Assembly (NCBI GenBank): GCA_030278955.1
Contig: JAOANR010000006.1
Span: 11,059,915 to 11,123,914, forward strand
DNA: 64,000 nt
From: Hygrophila difformis
Lineage: Eukaryota > Streptophyta > Magnoliopsida > Lamiales > Acanthaceae
Direction of reading: 5' to 3'
Part shown: positions 30,745-42,739 of the stretch, in pieces
How positions within the stretch are numbered: the stretch's first letter is position 1
How the letters are laid out: every line of letters starts with the position of its first letter
Translations under genes and position numbers: made by a program
Notes under the pieces: model-generated
The model's input: only the letters and a program-made list of their open reading frames with translations
Told to the model about the DNA's origin: nothing
The model's database searches: none

Positions 30745-31424
30745 AATGGGTTTTTTTTTTTTTTGAGGGAAAATAATCTTCTTTCATAGAAACCAAAAGT
30801 TGGAGTACATCAAGGCACAAGTAGGAATATGTGAAAGGCAACCATCTCAATGTTACCCAAACTTCTAAACCCCATAAACCCCACCCGAAATAATCAACAA
30901 AAAAGACTCACTCCAAAGTTCCATATACAACTTAATCTCCAATATAACGAAGCAGCAGCCATCAGTCCAAGGCAGCAGCAATCATGAGCCAGCGAAGTGA
31001 GGTGCATATTAACTTCTGAATCAGCTTGCTCCTTACAACTTGGACTCTCTATTTTAGAAGAACATTTGGGGAACACAGCATCTCCGGAATAGTAGCCACA
31101 GTGAAGTGGTGAAAACCAAAAACAAAATCATGAACTGACCTGAGCTTACACATCTCCCCTGCGTTGCACCCTAATCCAATGTATAGGTCGAAAGGGATGG
31201 GGAACAGGTTTATAAAGGACCGAAAAAGGGGGGGTAAGGAAGAGATAAAAATTGGATGAGGAAGCCGTCAACGATTGATCACATAAAAAATTTAAGCACA
31301 ACAACTAGGATTCCAACATCAATTAGCAGTCTACATAATGAAAACCACTGAGTTCATCTCGTCTCTCATCAAAAGTGCATAAAAAAACCTGATACCACAC
31401 ACAAAACCAGTCCAGAAACTCATA
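30745..31424 (-). mobile_element. 5'-truncated LINE-like retroposon
   Basis: Begins on the plus strand with a run of T after AAATGGG and then GAGGGAAAATAATC, so on the minus strand it ends ATTTTCCCTC-poly(A), close to the LINE tail at 9283. A possible short duplication AATGGG recurs near 31420. No protein recognised. The 5' limit is uncertain. Confidence 0.5.
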
Positions 31425-31487
31425 ATGGGTTTGTATGGTAGTGCTGAACGTAATAAATATTTTGATCACTAATGCTCATGAAACACC

Positions 31488-31648
31488 AAGCTCAGTTAGT
31501 TTGAGTGGTATGGAGTACTATATCTGTCTATTTAAGCAAATGTCTCAGAGGAAATAGACAACCCTTTAATATCCACCAGATCTTCGAGTGACTAGTCTTG
31601 TGCCCACTGCTCAAGGATACATGGTTATTAAAAAAAAAAAAAAAAAAA
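31488..31648 (+). mobile_element. tRNA-derived SINE (family 1), decayed
   Basis: Same order of blocks as the SINE at 1910-2089: A-box-like TTAGTTTGAGTGGTATGG, then TTTAAGCAAA.GTCTC, AACCCTTTAATATCCACC, GATTAGTCTTG-like, CAAGGATAC and a 19-base poly(A). The B-box region is deleted or decayed. No clear target duplication. Confidence 0.65.
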
Positions 31649-31896
31649 GTTTAAGAACTCTTTCCTCAGGACTTGCAACAATGGAAATATTTAGGAAAAT
31701 GGTTCAATTTGGTTCATCAGGACATCCGTAACACAGATCTCTATCAATAGTTTACACTCTCTCTTTCCTTGCCAACTCAGTGAGTGCCACATCAGTTTCT
31801 GAATCTACTTTATAGTTTTAAGAAATCATACTAATACTAATTTTCACCTACAACATAGAATCATCTTTAAACATTTATTATTTTTTCACCACATAA
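31649..31896. other. Spacer left of MULE
   Basis: AT-rich, no ORF or recognisable element. Ends at the MULE target duplication. Confidence 0.5.
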
Positions 31897-31905
31897 TTGA
31901 ATTTA

Positions 31906-31996
31906 GGGCAAATTCCACTTAAATCCCCACCTCCAAAATGTATCCCTCTGCAGACCCTCTATACTCTTTTCCTTCTGTATTAATACCCACTGCAGA
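31906..31996 (+). repeat. Left terminal inverted repeat of MULE
   Basis: GGGCAAATTCCACTTAAATC matches the inverted right end CGGCAAATTCCAGATAAGTC. Weaker shared blocks (CTCTATAC, TACCCAC) follow in order. Confidence 0.75.
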
Positions 31997-32418
31997 AATA
32001 CATCCCAATTCAGTACCCAGTCCATTTAATTAATTCAATAATCAAAATAAGGTGGTGAAAAGACTATTATACCCCCAATGTAATGATTAAAATTAATGGA
32101 GTGGAGCCCACCATCCTAGGTTTGTGTAAATGAAGAAAGAGGGCAATACTTACAAATGTATATATACACAACCGATCACACAACTCTCTCCTCCTTTCTT
32201 CATATTTTAGCGCCAAAAAGAAAACGGTGGGAAGGGGAGTTCTCGAAGAGGAGGGGCAGGAGGGGAGGAGGTAGGGTAGGGAGCGGGGGTTTGGAAGGAG
32301 TGACGGAGCTGGACGGAGAGGGTTTCGTTGAGGGTTTAGGGTTCGACCATTTGACGCCATTTTCGCGAGGTTGAAGCAATCGGGTTGGAGGGTCGGTGCA
32401 ATCGGGGTGGGAAGGAGG

Positions 32419-35081
32419 ATGGGCAGTGAAGGGGAGCTGCGGAATGGAGTGGAAATGATGCTATTTTGCCATTACAACTCCGAGGTGCTTCTTGTGCGTC
32501 TATTGGCAAGCGATCGGCTCAACGATTTATACCAAAAATTGGAGGAGAAATGGCCGGACATAAGCCCGACGACAAAATCACTGCATTACGAGGAGACGGA
32601 TGGGGAATACACAATGGAGATCACAAACGACGAAGACGTGACGAGGGTGTTTCGGTTGAACGAGGGTAATGGGCAGTGCTTTGGGAAGATGATGGTGATG
32701 AATAGGGAAACTCCTAGCAAGAGAATAAGGTATGTTCACGGGGGTACATTGTGTATTTTTTGAGTTATTGATTGGTATTTGTTGTGGAAATCTGTGTATT
32801 GACGCCCAAAAGAGTGATATTAGCTATATAGTATTTGTGAATGAGTTAATTTTGTAGGCAATACAGAAATGTTATACTAGGCCATTTGAACTGTTGTATT
32901 AGATTGTGTGTTGTGTGTTGGATTATTGTTAAGCTCTGGTCCCGGGTAGTAGTACAATATTTGAGGATTGTGTTGTGGTCGAACCTGTGGTGTTGTACTG
33001 TTGATAGATAAATGGGTGTTGCAAACACAGAAAGTCGAGTATATTTACACTTATATTATGTATCGCAGGACGGAGATAGAAACATACGGCGAAGAAGATG
33101 ATGGGGATGAGGATTTAACAGTATTATGGGCGCAAGCAATTAAGGGGGAAGGACAAAGGTTTAAAGACGCTGAACAGTTTAGGAAAGTGGTGAAGAATTA
33201 TTGTGTTTCAATTCGTCGTGGATTCAAGTTTATGAAGAACGAAACGAGGAAAGTTGTTGTAATATGTTCAGTGGAGGAATGTGCATGGCGTATCTATGCG
33301 TCCCATCACAAGTCCGATGATTCATTCGCAATACGCAAATGCGAACTAGATCATTCATGTGGCGTAAGCAATCTCCGGTCTAGGGTACACCCGAATGCCA
33401 ATGCACCTTGGATTTCAGTATTTATCAAGGATAAATTGAGGCGCAACCCTCACTACACTGCCAACACAGCTATAGATGATATCAAAGGTGCATTCAAGAT
33501 CGATATTACCTATAAAACGGCATGGAATGCGAGAGAGATTGCATTGAAGGAAATACACGGAGCAGATTTTAATTCGTTCGACAAGTTACGGGGATTTTGC
33601 TCTAAACTGAAGGAGTCGAACCCCGGGAGCCATGCTGATTTGGAAGTATTCGAGGAAACGGGCAAATTTAGAAGGGTTTTTATAGCCATAGCAGCGTGCA
33701 TTTTGGGGTTTAAGGCGGCCTGTCGGCCGCTTGTATTCTTTGATGGCACACACATAAAAAATAAATGGAAAGGGTGTTTGTTGAGTGCGGTTGGAAAAGA
33801 TGCGAATAATGGATTTGTGACACTTGCATTTGCAGGTACGTGGTTTTTTGGCAAGAGAAATTATTGTTCTTTTTATAACATAGTTGCTTGGCTGAGTGAG
33901 ATAGTTATTATATAACTGTTAGGTAGGTATTTTGTGACAGCGAGTGTAACACTAATGAAAACATATGTGTTGTATTTTATCTGTTATAGTGTGAAATTAT
34001 TTACGTTATTAATTTGCTACGTACAGCTGTGGATGCAGAGGATGATGACAACTGGCAATGGTTTTGTGAGAAGTTTAGAGGGGTTATTGACGGAGAAAAT
34101 GAACGGGAGCAGTGGGGGGAGTACACTTTCTTTAGTGATCGGCACTCCGGCCTAATGAAAGGTATTCCAAGCGTCTTTAATGGTTCCAACCATTCGGTAT
34201 GCCTAAGACATCTCGTTGACAACTTCAAAAAAGATGTGCTTAGGCTATACCCATACAAGGACAAGGAGAAGTGGACACAAGTGTTGAAGGATGCAGCCTA
34301 CGTAGCTACATATGATGAGATGCACAGCAAGTTGAATTCAATCCTGACAGCAATGCCCCTTGCTGCGACATTCCTTATAAACTCACAACCACAAACTTGG
34401 GCAAATTGTTTGTTCACAGGGAATAGATGGGGCGAGATGAACACTAATGCTGTTGAGAGTTGGAACAGCTGGGTGGTTAAACCTAGGTACCTGCCTCCGT
34501 ACGCTATGATGGACACATTACGGAAAAAAGTAATGAAAATGAGCAATGACAAGAGGGAAAAAGCTATTCGGATGACTGATGTGTTGTGTCCCGAACCGGA
34601 GGCTATCTTGAGACAGAACTACAATGCATCCGGTAGCCTTGATCTTCAGAGGGCAGGGGGGTCGGTGTTTGAAGTTCGGGATAGGGTGAGCGTATTCGCT
34701 GTGGATATTGAGGAAAGGACATGTAGCTGTAAGTATTGGCAAATGTTGAGGATTCCATGCAGGCATGCATGTGCTGCTATTGAGGCGATGAAGGGGAATG
34801 TGTATGACTTCTGTGATCCGTACTATACGGTGGAGTACTATAAGAAGACATACGACCCAATCATATATCCGATGGTGATGATGAGCAATGAGCAGACGAG
34901 TGAAAGTGTGGATGAGTTCATATTTCCTCCAGACGTCCGTGTGCAGCCCGGCCGGCCCAAGAGAAAACGCATACCTTCGCAGCGTGAGACGAGCAAAAAC
35001 AAGTGTGGCCTCTGCAAAATGCGCGGGCATAACAAGGCAACATGCAGACAAGCTTACAAGTATGTTACAGGGTATACCTGA
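32419..35081 (+). CDS. mudrA: MURA-type MULE transposase (three exons)
   Basis: Inferred exons are 32419-32729, 33069-33835 and 34027-35081, with GT-AG introns and matching phases (split codons AG|G and G|CT), giving 710 residues. Start is the first ATG in frame (MGSEGEL). Order: PB1-like N-terminus (10-100), MuDR DNA-binding domain (about 135-230, FRKVVKNYCVSIRRG), MULE DDE core with Asp in FFDGTH near 329, Asp in FSDRHSG near 396 and Glu in NAVESWNSW near 502, SWIM zinc finger CSCKYWQMLRIPCRHACAA near 592, and knuckle CGLCKMRGHNKATC near 686. All expected catalytic and metal residues are present. It cuts and moves the element in the nucleus. No stop or frameshift seen, so activity is possible. 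Confidence 0.9.
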
Positions 35082-37284
35082 TAACCTGGGAAGTGTGATA
35101 TTTTTGTGCCACCACCTGGGTATAAATCATGCACGGTATGGTATCATGCCACTTTTGTAAGTAGTACAGGCAAGTGTTGAATATTTTTGTATGGTTTCAT
35201 TGTGTGAAACATCCTGTACTCGGATGGTTTCAGCAAATGATACCATTTAATAGTAGAACTGAATGCACATATCATTGATGTATAACACTGGATACTAGAC
35301 CATGGTGGTATTTTGTCATTGGGTGAATTGTAATATGTTGTTGATGAACAATATTCTGATGTATCATTAAAGCAAGTATGTTATTATTTTGGGGAAGACA
35401 GGTGTTCTGCACCAATCGAGCTTGCAGGCAGTGTGGATTTGGGTGAGTCCCATATTAAAGAATAGAAACTTGCAAACACCCATACTTGATCAATGAAAAC
35501 ATATATATCTGCTGAAGGGTTGTAGGAAAAATTTAAAAAAAAATCAAAATACTAAAAAAACGTAATGATTACACATTTGAATTTTGCAAAAAGTAGTCAT
35601 CATTGTGGTCAAAATCACACCTTTTTGCAGAGGTTGAGTGTAAGTTACGCTAGCTGTCACATCATACTGCGAGAATGGCCATACTCCGGACCCCACATAG
35701 GCTTTGCATGGGCATGCAATGTAAGAACCACACTTGCTGCACGAAATAACATATCTTTTGAAGTAGAATACAACACATATTCATTCCAATACTTAAGTTT
35801 CATTAATCCTCGGAATTCTTGGTATCGATGCTGTCACGACAGGGGTATGGGTCAGCTACTGATAAAGAAATAACTCTGTTATGAACATGAAATGGTTGGG
35901 TATAAAATAAAAATGAGTGATGCATATATAATGGGCATCTCCTCTGCAATGGAACAAGGGAAAAAGGTAATCATTGGGTCAAAATCACACCCTTTTACGG
36001 AGGTGACGTGTATGATACACTAGCTGTAACTTCATACAGCTAGATGAGACATAGTCCTAACTTAGTGTATAGTCTTTGCATGGGCTTGATAGCGATGTGG
36101 TTATTAACGGGATTGGGTAAGATACTGGTGGAGGTGTAGTTCTGTTATAAATCTAAGATGGTTAGGTATTAAACTACAATCAGTCATCAAAATAATATAT
36201 ACCTCCAATGCATGTCACATCATATCTTTCTCGGACAGTGTACCGGATATGGGCAAACCCCAAAAAATAATAAAATAAGGTCTGGGGACATTGGAAGTGG
36301 GAAAAGTATCTTGCTGGTCCAGTCAAATCATAACTTTTTTTGACATGTCACATCAGTGACAGATTTTCTTGATGAATTTAAACCCACCCAACCAACATGA
36401 GATGGTAACAAGGACATGCAGGGATAGTACCCAATATGTCCAAGAAAATACATGAGTTAGCTAATATCAGTTTTTGATTGGATTATGGGCACCATTCTAA
36501 TGATGCACAAGGTCTAGGTCATACACTATAGTTGGACACATTCACCGTTTCGAACCCAAATGGAACACACTCAAGATGTTGTTTAAGACACGATGGCACC
36601 CTCCTATGAATTCTATAATACACATTACTCTCTTTATCAACCACTTCATTTCAGATTATAACTTATTATCGCTTAATATAGCAATATGCCCAAATGAACA
36701 TTTTTACGTATGATGTTGAATGAATAAGCTTATGACATCGTTAATCGGGCATGAAAAGGAGTTCAAAAACAGTACTCAATATTATGAAGTACCACAACAC
36801 ACATGCAAGTGTATATAATCGACTACTGCGGTTTGGATACAACACCTAAAGTTGAACCGTACTAGACTCCACCGAGTACACATATTCCAAAAAAGGTGTA
36901 TTGACCGATGACTCGCCACGTGGACATTGCACCCCACCCTTATTTTAGTTTGGAAGGTAGTTTGTGGATTTCTAATCATTTTCATTCTAGGATTATTGTT
37001 AGGCCGATAATTGTCGTTCTACACTAGTAATCAATATCATTCTAGGCTTGTAATCATCCCTGTTTTGCATATACATATTACTTAATTTATGTACACTCAC
37101 ACACTTGTAAATACTGGGGCAATACTCATCATCATAAAGTCCAATACCAACCAAAATGAAAGAAGCCACATAAACAAAACCAATTTGTCCAAACACAAAT
37201 CCAACATTGCCACATCGACATGTTGCCAAAAATATACCCTTGAGTATGTTTTCTCATTCTTACACATATCCAAACATAAATGAT
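35082..37284. other. MULE intergenic region between convergent genes
   Basis: No coding frame of note. Contains two imperfect direct repeats of about 125 bp (35591-35715 and 35954-36086), both with GGTCAAAATCACACC and ending CTTTGCATGGGC. It should hold the 3' ends of both genes. Confidence 0.6.
35591..36086 (+). repeat. Imperfect direct repeats in MULE
   Basis: Copies at 35591-35715 and 35954-36086 share GGTCAAAATCACACC, GCTAGCTGTMAC and TTTGCATGGGC in order, with other positions diverged. They lie downstream of the transposase gene. Confidence 0.6.
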
Positions 37285-40200
37285 TCAGGATGTTTCATGC
37301 TCAGAATTTGTTGGTGAGCCTGGGTGCTCCTCTGTAGCATGTACATCCGTTGCAGTAGGTGACCTGGCCTCTTCATTCATATCAAAATCCATCTTGGCAA
37401 TGGGAGCATTGCCACAATCCGACTTGGAATCGGGAGCCTCGCCAATGGAAGGCTGTTCCTCCCGTGACTTAGGATCATCATCCACTTCCGTTTTCGGTTT
37501 CGGGACATGCTCGCTTGGGGACATCAGGTCTGGGGACTTCGGGTCAGCATCATTGACATTCACACCTGGGTATTGCGCTTCAGAGGATGTTGTATCATGA
37601 CCAGGAGGGTGTTTTATTGTGGGACCACCAACAGCTTCGGGACCCACGATTGATGCATCTCTACCAGTTGCATCAACGATGATTCTGAGGGCCACCAGTG
37701 CTCGATATGCTTTCATGTCCGCTGTCATTTCGGTGGCCCAAAATTCGTCCGTGTCTCGGAGAAGGGCCTCTGCCCACCACATGACGTGGACTCCGCAATC
37801 CAATGTAGGACCAGCAGTCAAGCTGACCTGCTGTCTACAGTTATCTTGGAGGACCAACGTATCCTCCATGCCAACCCCGAAACCCGCCAGCCACCATTTA
37901 AAGAAGTTAGCCTGCTCGACATGTTGCAAAGAATAAGAACACGACAGTTATTCACGGAGTATACCCAACTGAGTAAACATCAATAACGACCAGTAAACCT
38001 GAAATATACTTACCACTTTCACGGATGGGGTGGTATACTTCGAGTGCCACAGTGAATTATACATCAAAATCTGTTTTTTCTTAATGTCCAGAACCAGAAG
38101 AAACCAATGGAACTCTGTGGTCACGGGCAACAAGATGTACCGCACCCCCGACACAATTAACCGGCTAGCGTCGTCCAATTCCTTCTTCGACGACTCCCAC
38201 AGGCCCTCATACACATCCTCGTACTGAGCCTCTGTCAGTTCCTTCCCTTTAGACTTTCGCATAGTAAGGCTCAAAACCAATGACTGTCCAGGAGATTTCA
38301 ATGCATACACTCATATGAATAAAAGTAATACCCAACTTAGTGTCTGTAGCATAAAACGTGGAAGATTGCTTACCGCCGTGTACGGCGAAATGCACCCCAT
38401 CCTATTCTTGATTCCATTCAAGGACCTGAAGCGAACATCGCAAATGATAGTAATATAGCTCCCCACCAAATCATTACTGACGGCGTCATCAAATAGACAC
38501 AGCAACATACTGGACGGGACGATGGCATATATGCCCTTGGACCAAACCTGTTCACTGCAATACAAAAGTAATACCTAACTCAGTGTCTACAGAATACCTA
38601 ACATCGCAAATCTAATATCAGACTTAAATTGATGTATAACACAATCACAGTTAATACATACTATGATAACGATCCACAAGCTTCGATAAAGTTCTCCAGT
38701 AGGAGCCTCTGTTCAGGAGACAAACTATCCTTTCCAGCATAATCATTCCTGCCCAAATACCTCTTCCGCGTCCTACTCTCGTAATCACGAGGTGCAGCAC
38801 CCTTATGCTTCTCAACATCAATAACGACCTGGAATGTAAAGTTGTACCACAGTCAGTGATCAGTACTAACACACATACATGCGTAGTGATAACATACCTG
38901 CTCTGCTTTCGGCTCTTCCACCTTCTTCTTCTTGCATGGCTGTGGAGCTGTTTCCATGCTCTTATCCGCCTTACGCATTGTCCGTAACTCCACCTCTTCA
39001 CTGCTCTTTTTCCGTGTCTCGTCCAGTGCCCAGTCCCGAGTCCGGCCAACAACTTGAGCGAGGTCAGCTGATTTGTCGCTCACTTCATCACCATCGTATA
39101 ACTTCTCCTCGCTCTCAACATCTCTAACGAATCCTGAATCTCCCGCATTGTCATCATCAGGATCATCATCCCTTCCCTGATTCTCTTCCCCCTCCTCACA
39201 CGTCTCCTCGCTCCCAAATTCTTCTTCCTCATCAAGAACATGTGTTTTCTTCTTGGCCTCCTCACTTGGCTTGCGCTCTCGTCGTTTCAGTCGTCTGCGG
39301 CTCGGAACCTGATTGGGAGCCCACTCATTAACCTTCAGCACATGTTTGGCAGGTGTGGCGACCTGAGGAATGGTAAATTTCTCCTCGCGCTTTGACAATG
39401 CGAATTCCAAGATGTTGTGCTCCCTGAGCTTCTTCATATCTGCCCTTGTAACCTCAATCCGAGCGTGCTTCTCCTTCCAGCGCGTGAAACGTGGGATGCA
39501 GTATTCGGTAAGCGGCTTCGCTAGATGGGGGCACCGTTCATAGAACCATCCCTGCACAAAGAAACCAATCAGCACCACATGGTTGTTCTTACCCATAAGT
39601 TGCGTATTTTTAAGGCTTAGGTATGGTATCCTGTACCATTAAGGTAACTGTGTTTCATAGGAAACAGAAAATTAACACACTTACAACCACTCCGGCCGTG
39701 CATCCATCAATGTAAACTTTACTCTCCTCCACGTGTCTCCGCATCGAATCCACAACAAATGTATGACATGCCAATCCCCACGCATACTCATCCAATCTAT
39801 TCAGGTCATCGACGTGGTGCACAAGGAATTCGGGAGTTGCCAGTGAGGACGTCGGGAAGAGGAGGCAATTGAACACCACTAAAACGTATGCTCTTGCAAA
39901 ATCAAGGTCATTATCAGTCCCGGCCAAGCGGTCAAACAGGTCCAGCAATTCCGCCCGTTTCAAATTCGACGTCCGGTCTCCAAAGTACCTCTTCTTGAAA
40001 TCAGACGGCGGCTCACAGTCAGGGAGTACATACAGGCCTTTCGAATGCAGCCCTAGGACTACTGAATATTCCCACGCTTCGAATGGCATGGCTATGCCCT
40101 CTCCTACCATGAATACACATCTCACCGGATCGAACCGCTCCACGAGCGCCTGCAGCCTTGTCTTGCTACCGTATGCCGCTTCAAGTTTCATGAAGTGGTG

Positions 40201-40671
40201 GAATGGCGTCCTCTGCACCGCCTGCAATTGTTGTTGCGTTACTTTCGGTAGAACATTCCGGATTGCATCCTGAAGCACCCCTACCGAACAACGGGGCTTG
40301 ATGCTCGCCGTGTTATTCGGATCAGTTGCCTGCTTCGGATCAGTTGCCTGCTTCGGATCAGTTGCCTGCTTTTTCCTGCCTTTTCCGGGAGGTTTTCCCA
40401 TTTTTCCCTGTCAACCAAACAAGTACAACACAACAATGATTCAAATACTCCACCTTTCTTAAAACAATAACATATCAAGGAGCAATCAATACCTACGTTT
40501 TGCTCCAACATCCAACAATATTGCAACAGAAAACTCAACATATATTCTTACCGTTGCTGATGAGTCGCTCGCTCGCTCCTTCTTATGATCCCCTTGTTCT
40601 TCAGTGACAGTATTTGCCTTCTTGTCCGACACACCCTCCTCCGTAGTCCCCTTCTCCTCTTTGGATGCCAT
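37285..40671 (-). CDS. Ulp1-like (C48) cysteine protease gene of MULE, seven exons
   Basis: Inferred exons (minus): 40671-40552, 40407-39685, 39551-38898, 38828-38662, 38554-38374, 38283-38014 and 37911-37285. All introns are GT-AG and all phases match, giving 913 residues. The first ATG is MASKEEKG. The N-terminus is charged with three KQATDP repeats. Residues 60-280 hold a plant mobile-element domain (FARAYVLVVFNCLLFP, then EYAWGLACHTFVVDSM). An acidic disordered linker and a KKKK patch follow. The C48 domain lies at about 600-760: His in EFHWFLLVLD (674), Asn in YNSL where Asp is usual, Gln, and Cys in DCGVHV (744). A SUMO-protease fold is expected. Its role for the element, perhaps removing SUMO at silenced or nuclear targets, is unknown. 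Confidence 0.8.
40322..40375 (-). repeat. 18-bp triplicate in Ulp1-like gene
   Basis: GGATCAGTTGCCTGCTTC is repeated three times in tandem, encoding three KQATDP hexapeptides near the N-terminus. In frame, so tolerated. Confidence 0.85.
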
Positions 40672-41652
40672 TTCCCCTGCCAATCAATACTACACTTTTC
40701 ACATAAAAACACAACAATACACAGCAGACCATACCCAACCCTCTTTTATTTTTTAATCTATGATACACCAAAGCATACAACACTCACACTGAATACCAAT
40801 ATCCAGAGACAGAAATAACCAACAAAATCGAATAATCACACTCGAAAGCAACTTATATCAACAATTCCACTTTCTATACAGCATTAGACATTACACCACC
40901 CATCTTTTCGAATTCTATACTCACATCCGCATACCACAACAACCATGTTCATTCGAATACCCACACTCCAAAAAAAAAACCAAATTTCATCAATTTCAGC
41001 TTCGAGATATCATTACACTTCAGAACACCCATTTCTTCGCAACTCTCCACTCACATCCACCACAAAAACAACCACAGTCCTTCCAATACTCACACTCGAA
41101 CGCACAATATTCAACACCCATTTCAGTTTCATTAAGTAATGCATACCTTCGAACAATCTTCAAGTTTTTCCACCAAAATTGCGTCTGTGGGGCTTCAAAA
41201 TCACTGATGTTGAGTTCAAACCGTTCCTATTTCGACTTCGAACTCAGGAAACCTCTTCAAAATGCTCTCCCCGACGTTTTTCGCATATAAATCGACTAAC
41301 CCCTCATTCGAAAGCTCAAGACGCACTCTACAAAACCCTTCGGCTCCCTTCTCTTTTGCCACATTAAAACCGCCGGGGAGATGGTGTTAGTGGGAAGGTG
41401 GAGGAGGGCGGTTATCTCCGGTGGTGGCGGGGGTTACGAGGTGTGACAAGACACCTTTAGGAAATGACCCTGCTGCCCTTTCTTCTATCTCTTGATTTTT
41501 TTATTCACTTAAGGGTATTTTGGTCTTTTCAGTTTTTCTAATTTAAAAAAAAAATCAAAATTCGAGGGTGGGTACTAGAGTGGAAGTATTTTCGTATAGA
41601 GCGTTTAAAGTTGGATGTATTTGGACTACCGGGACTTATCTGGAATTTGCCG
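40672..41652 (-). other. 5' flank of Ulp1-like gene and right MULE end
   Basis: Promoter-side region, C/A-rich on the plus strand, with no supported gene. The last 90 bp form the right terminal repeat. A GC-rich patch at 41367-41440 (GGTGGCGGGGGTTAC) lies about 200 bp inside the end. Confidence 0.55.
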
Positions 41653-41661
41653 TTGAATTTA

Positions 41662-41914
41662 ATACAATTATCATATTATTTATGTTATCATCAAATAAAA
41701 ATAATATTATTAAATATCTATTCATTTATTTAATAATAAATTAAATATACTAGTAATAATAATATTATTAATGATGTATTAGAAAACTTATGGTGTTTGA
41801 AATATTTAAATATTACACTATGATTTTTTTTAATAATATAACTTTATTTTGTGAGAATTAATTTTATATTTTATGTTTTATATTTATAAATTTATCAAAA
41901 TATATTCAATATTA
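41662..41914. other. AT-rich spacer
   Basis: TAATAATATTATT-rich sequence, nothing recognised. Confidence 0.5.
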
Positions 41915-41916
41915 TA

Positions 41917-42177
41917 CTCCCTCTGTCCCGTTGTTTCTGTCTCAAAATTTTTGGACATGTAATCCAATGCACTTATTTAGCCGTTCATATCTTTAGATGT
42001 GTATAAATAAAAATTATATAAAATATATATATTCTAGAACTACACGATTAGACGATTCTAACAAGACCGGACTTGACAATATTTTTCGTTTATATAATTG
42101 TGATAACATTAAGTCAAACTTGATCAATGAACAGTGTCAAAAGTCAAAATGTGACACAATGAGTGGGACGGAGGGAG
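41917..42177. mobile_element. Stowaway MITE
   Basis: 261 bp with ends CTCCCTCTGTCCCG and, inverted, CTCCCTCCGTCCCA, and TA on both sides. These are typical Stowaway/Tc1-mariner ends. It lies 36 bp from the 5' end of Helitron copy R. Confidence 0.85.
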
Positions 42178-42477
42178 TACTCATTTTGTGAGAATTAGTT
42201 TTATGTAATTTAATCTATATATATACATATTAAAGCATTAGTGAACAACCCATCCTAAATTTAATGCGGTGTCTCCATTTCAAGTTTCTAATTTTTATAG
42301 ATTTTTGCATTTTAATTAATTATTTTTAGATTTTTGCATTATTTATTTATTCATTATTATAAATTTTCAGTTTTTGAAATATATGGTATTTTCAATTTAT
42401 ATGGAATTCCCAAAATCTTCACTTTTAAATATATTTGAAAGATTTGAAAGATATATTTGAAAGATTTGAAATTCACC

Positions 42478-42700
42478 AATTTTTTTTTTGAGATGAAAAC
42501 ACCAGACCTTGTTTCCAATGATGTTCATGTCTCGTCTAAAGGCGAGAGAATTGCATTTTGGACATGACCTGTAAAAGTAGTTCTCTTTACATATCCAGAT
42601 ATACATATTTGCACTCACTGTGCCGTTTTTCCTTCTCAAAATGATAGCAATAGTTGCTACATTACAATTGTTGGCCATTTTAACATTAACAAAAAGAAAC
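42478..42700 (-). pseudogene. Captured fragment with zinc-ribbon-like CPKCN motif
   Basis: Minus-strand reading gives MYIWICKENYFYRSCPKCNS followed by an aromatic and basic stretch. YxSCPKCN resembles the C-terminal zinc ribbon of RPA70-like proteins, which also travel in plant Helitrons. It is part of the insert that copy L lacks and is not in frame with the B3 fragment. Could also be another zinc protein. Confidence 0.35.
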
Positions 42701-42739
42701 TTCGTGCTTAGGAGCATGTCTTCCTTCTTAAATCTTACC

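Larger units (their letters stand above)
31906..41652 (+). mobile_element. MULE carrying MURA transposase and Ulp1-like gene
   Basis: A 9747-bp Mutator-like element. The 9-bp duplication TTGAATTTA lies at 31897-31905 and 41653-41661. The ends are GGGCAAATTCCA (left) and, inverted, CGGCAAATTCCA (right), with weaker matches inward for about 90 bp, so terminal repeats are short and degenerate. It holds an intact MURA-type gene (plus) and an intact-looking Ulp1/C48 protease gene (minus), convergent, with 2.2 kb between. MULEs with an Ulp1-like gene and poor terminal repeats are known (Kaonashi in Arabidopsis, CUMULE in melon). This copy looks complete. Confidence 0.9.

Noticed and set aside
36782..36985. 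Small frames at 36782-36985 and 36999-37229 in the MULE
   Set aside because: Short, without domain or conserved context, and downstream of both gene ends.
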